A stretch of 6,202 bases of DNA from an uncultured Anaerococcus sp. (GTDB lineage Bacteria > Bacillota > Clostridia > Tissierellales > Peptoniphilaceae), in contig CABQOK010000092.1 of NCBI GenBank assembly GCA_902465755.1, forward strand, positions 1-6,202, in the 5' to 3' direction. Each line of letters opens with the position of its first letter. Positions within the stretch are counted from its first letter, which is position 1. Shown here piece after piece: positions 6,004-6,202 of the stretch. The notes under the pieces are model-generated. The model had not been told where the DNA came from. It saw nothing but the letters and a program-made list of their open reading frames with translations, and did no database searches. The translations under genes and the position numbers were made by a program.

Positions 6004-6202
6004 CTACTTCTCCATACTTTTTGCTAAGATTTTCTCCATGGATAGGTCTACCGATGACCTATACATATTTCCAAACTTGTGTAAGTGGACCAGTAAGAGG
6101 TAAAGCCTATAAAACTCAAGCCTCATAGCTCTTTCAGGATCCTTATCTATATCCTGTAGATATGCTCTATAGAAATCATCATCAAATCCTGAAAATACTG
6201 TG
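6004..6202 (-). CDS. Fructosamine kinase family protein, C-terminal 65 residues (partial)
   Basis: The last 65 codons and a TAG stop are present; the gene begins beyond the right edge. The fragment opens with FSGFDDDFYRAYLQ and continues with RLEFYRLYLLLVHLHKFGNMY, which matches the C-terminal signature of fructosamine-3-kinase/YniA-type proteins (a GF-x-F-x-x-x-Y motif, then Y-x-LY-x-L-x-H-x-x-x-FG-x-x-Y). These are cytoplasmic kinases with an aminoglycoside-phosphotransferase fold that phosphorylate glycated amines or related sugars for repair. The catalytic loop is outside the window, so activity cannot be judged. It is read in the same direction as the cassette but is separated from it by the terminator at 5941-5963. 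Confidence 0.82.
   Translation of the reverse strand, partial: TVFSGFDDDFYRAYLQDIDKDPERAMRLEFYRLYLLLVHLHKFGNMYRSSVDLSMEKILAKSMEK

Noticed and set aside
1..6202. CRISPR array, tRNA, rRNA, insertion sequence or integrase
   Set aside because: No regularly spaced repeats, no tRNA-like arms, no transposase or integrase motifs and no terminal inverted repeats were seen; nearly all of the window is coding.

Overview
The window looks like chromosomal DNA of a low-GC Firmicute (Bacillota), most likely an anaerobic coccus of the Anaerococcus/Peptoniphilus type. This rests on the AT-rich composition (about one third G+C, estimated by eye from sampled lines), strong AAGGAGG-type ribosome binding sites, Lys/Ile/Asp/Glu-rich proteins and an intrinsic terminator with a T-run. 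The genus is a guess. Every convincing gene is on the minus strand, so transcription runs from high to low coordinates.

Layout in the direction of transcription. At the right edge (6202-6004) is the C-terminal end of a fructosamine-kinase-family protein, closed by a clear Rho-independent terminator (5963-5941). A short intergenic promoter region follows (-10 TATAAT at 5905-5900). It drives a tight set of genes: (A) a 462-aa protein with a TerB-C-like C-terminal domain; (B) a 441-aa P-loop ATPase of the BrxD/DUF2791 type, whose start overlaps the end of A by 14 nt; (C) a 696-aa Lhr/BrxHI-like superfamily 2 helicase, joined to B by an ATGA overlap; and, 51 nt further on, (D) a 307-aa protein that joins an N-terminal HEPN RNase-type domain (RNAIAH motif) to a C-terminal PD-(D/E)XK nuclease domain (D-x12-E-x-K). 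After D comes a 90-nt gap with a TATAAT and two small dyads. The first codons of another minus-strand gene, with a strong Shine-Dalgarno sequence, run off the left edge.

How the genes may work together (inference). BrxD-type ATPases paired with Lhr-like helicases occur in BREX type 2/Pgl phage-defence loci and also in TerB-N/TerB-C linked gene sets that have been described computationally. None of the BREX core genes (PglX methylase, PglZ, PglY/BrxC) is in this window. The cassette is therefore best read as a compact, methylase-free candidate defence system. A would be the adaptor, B and C the nucleic-acid-remodelling ATPase/helicase pair, and D a two-warhead effector with one predicted RNase and one predicted DNase site. 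The D fusion and its attachment to an A-B-C core are the most interesting content. Terminators and promoters on either side make the four genes look like a self-contained insert beside a housekeeping gene.
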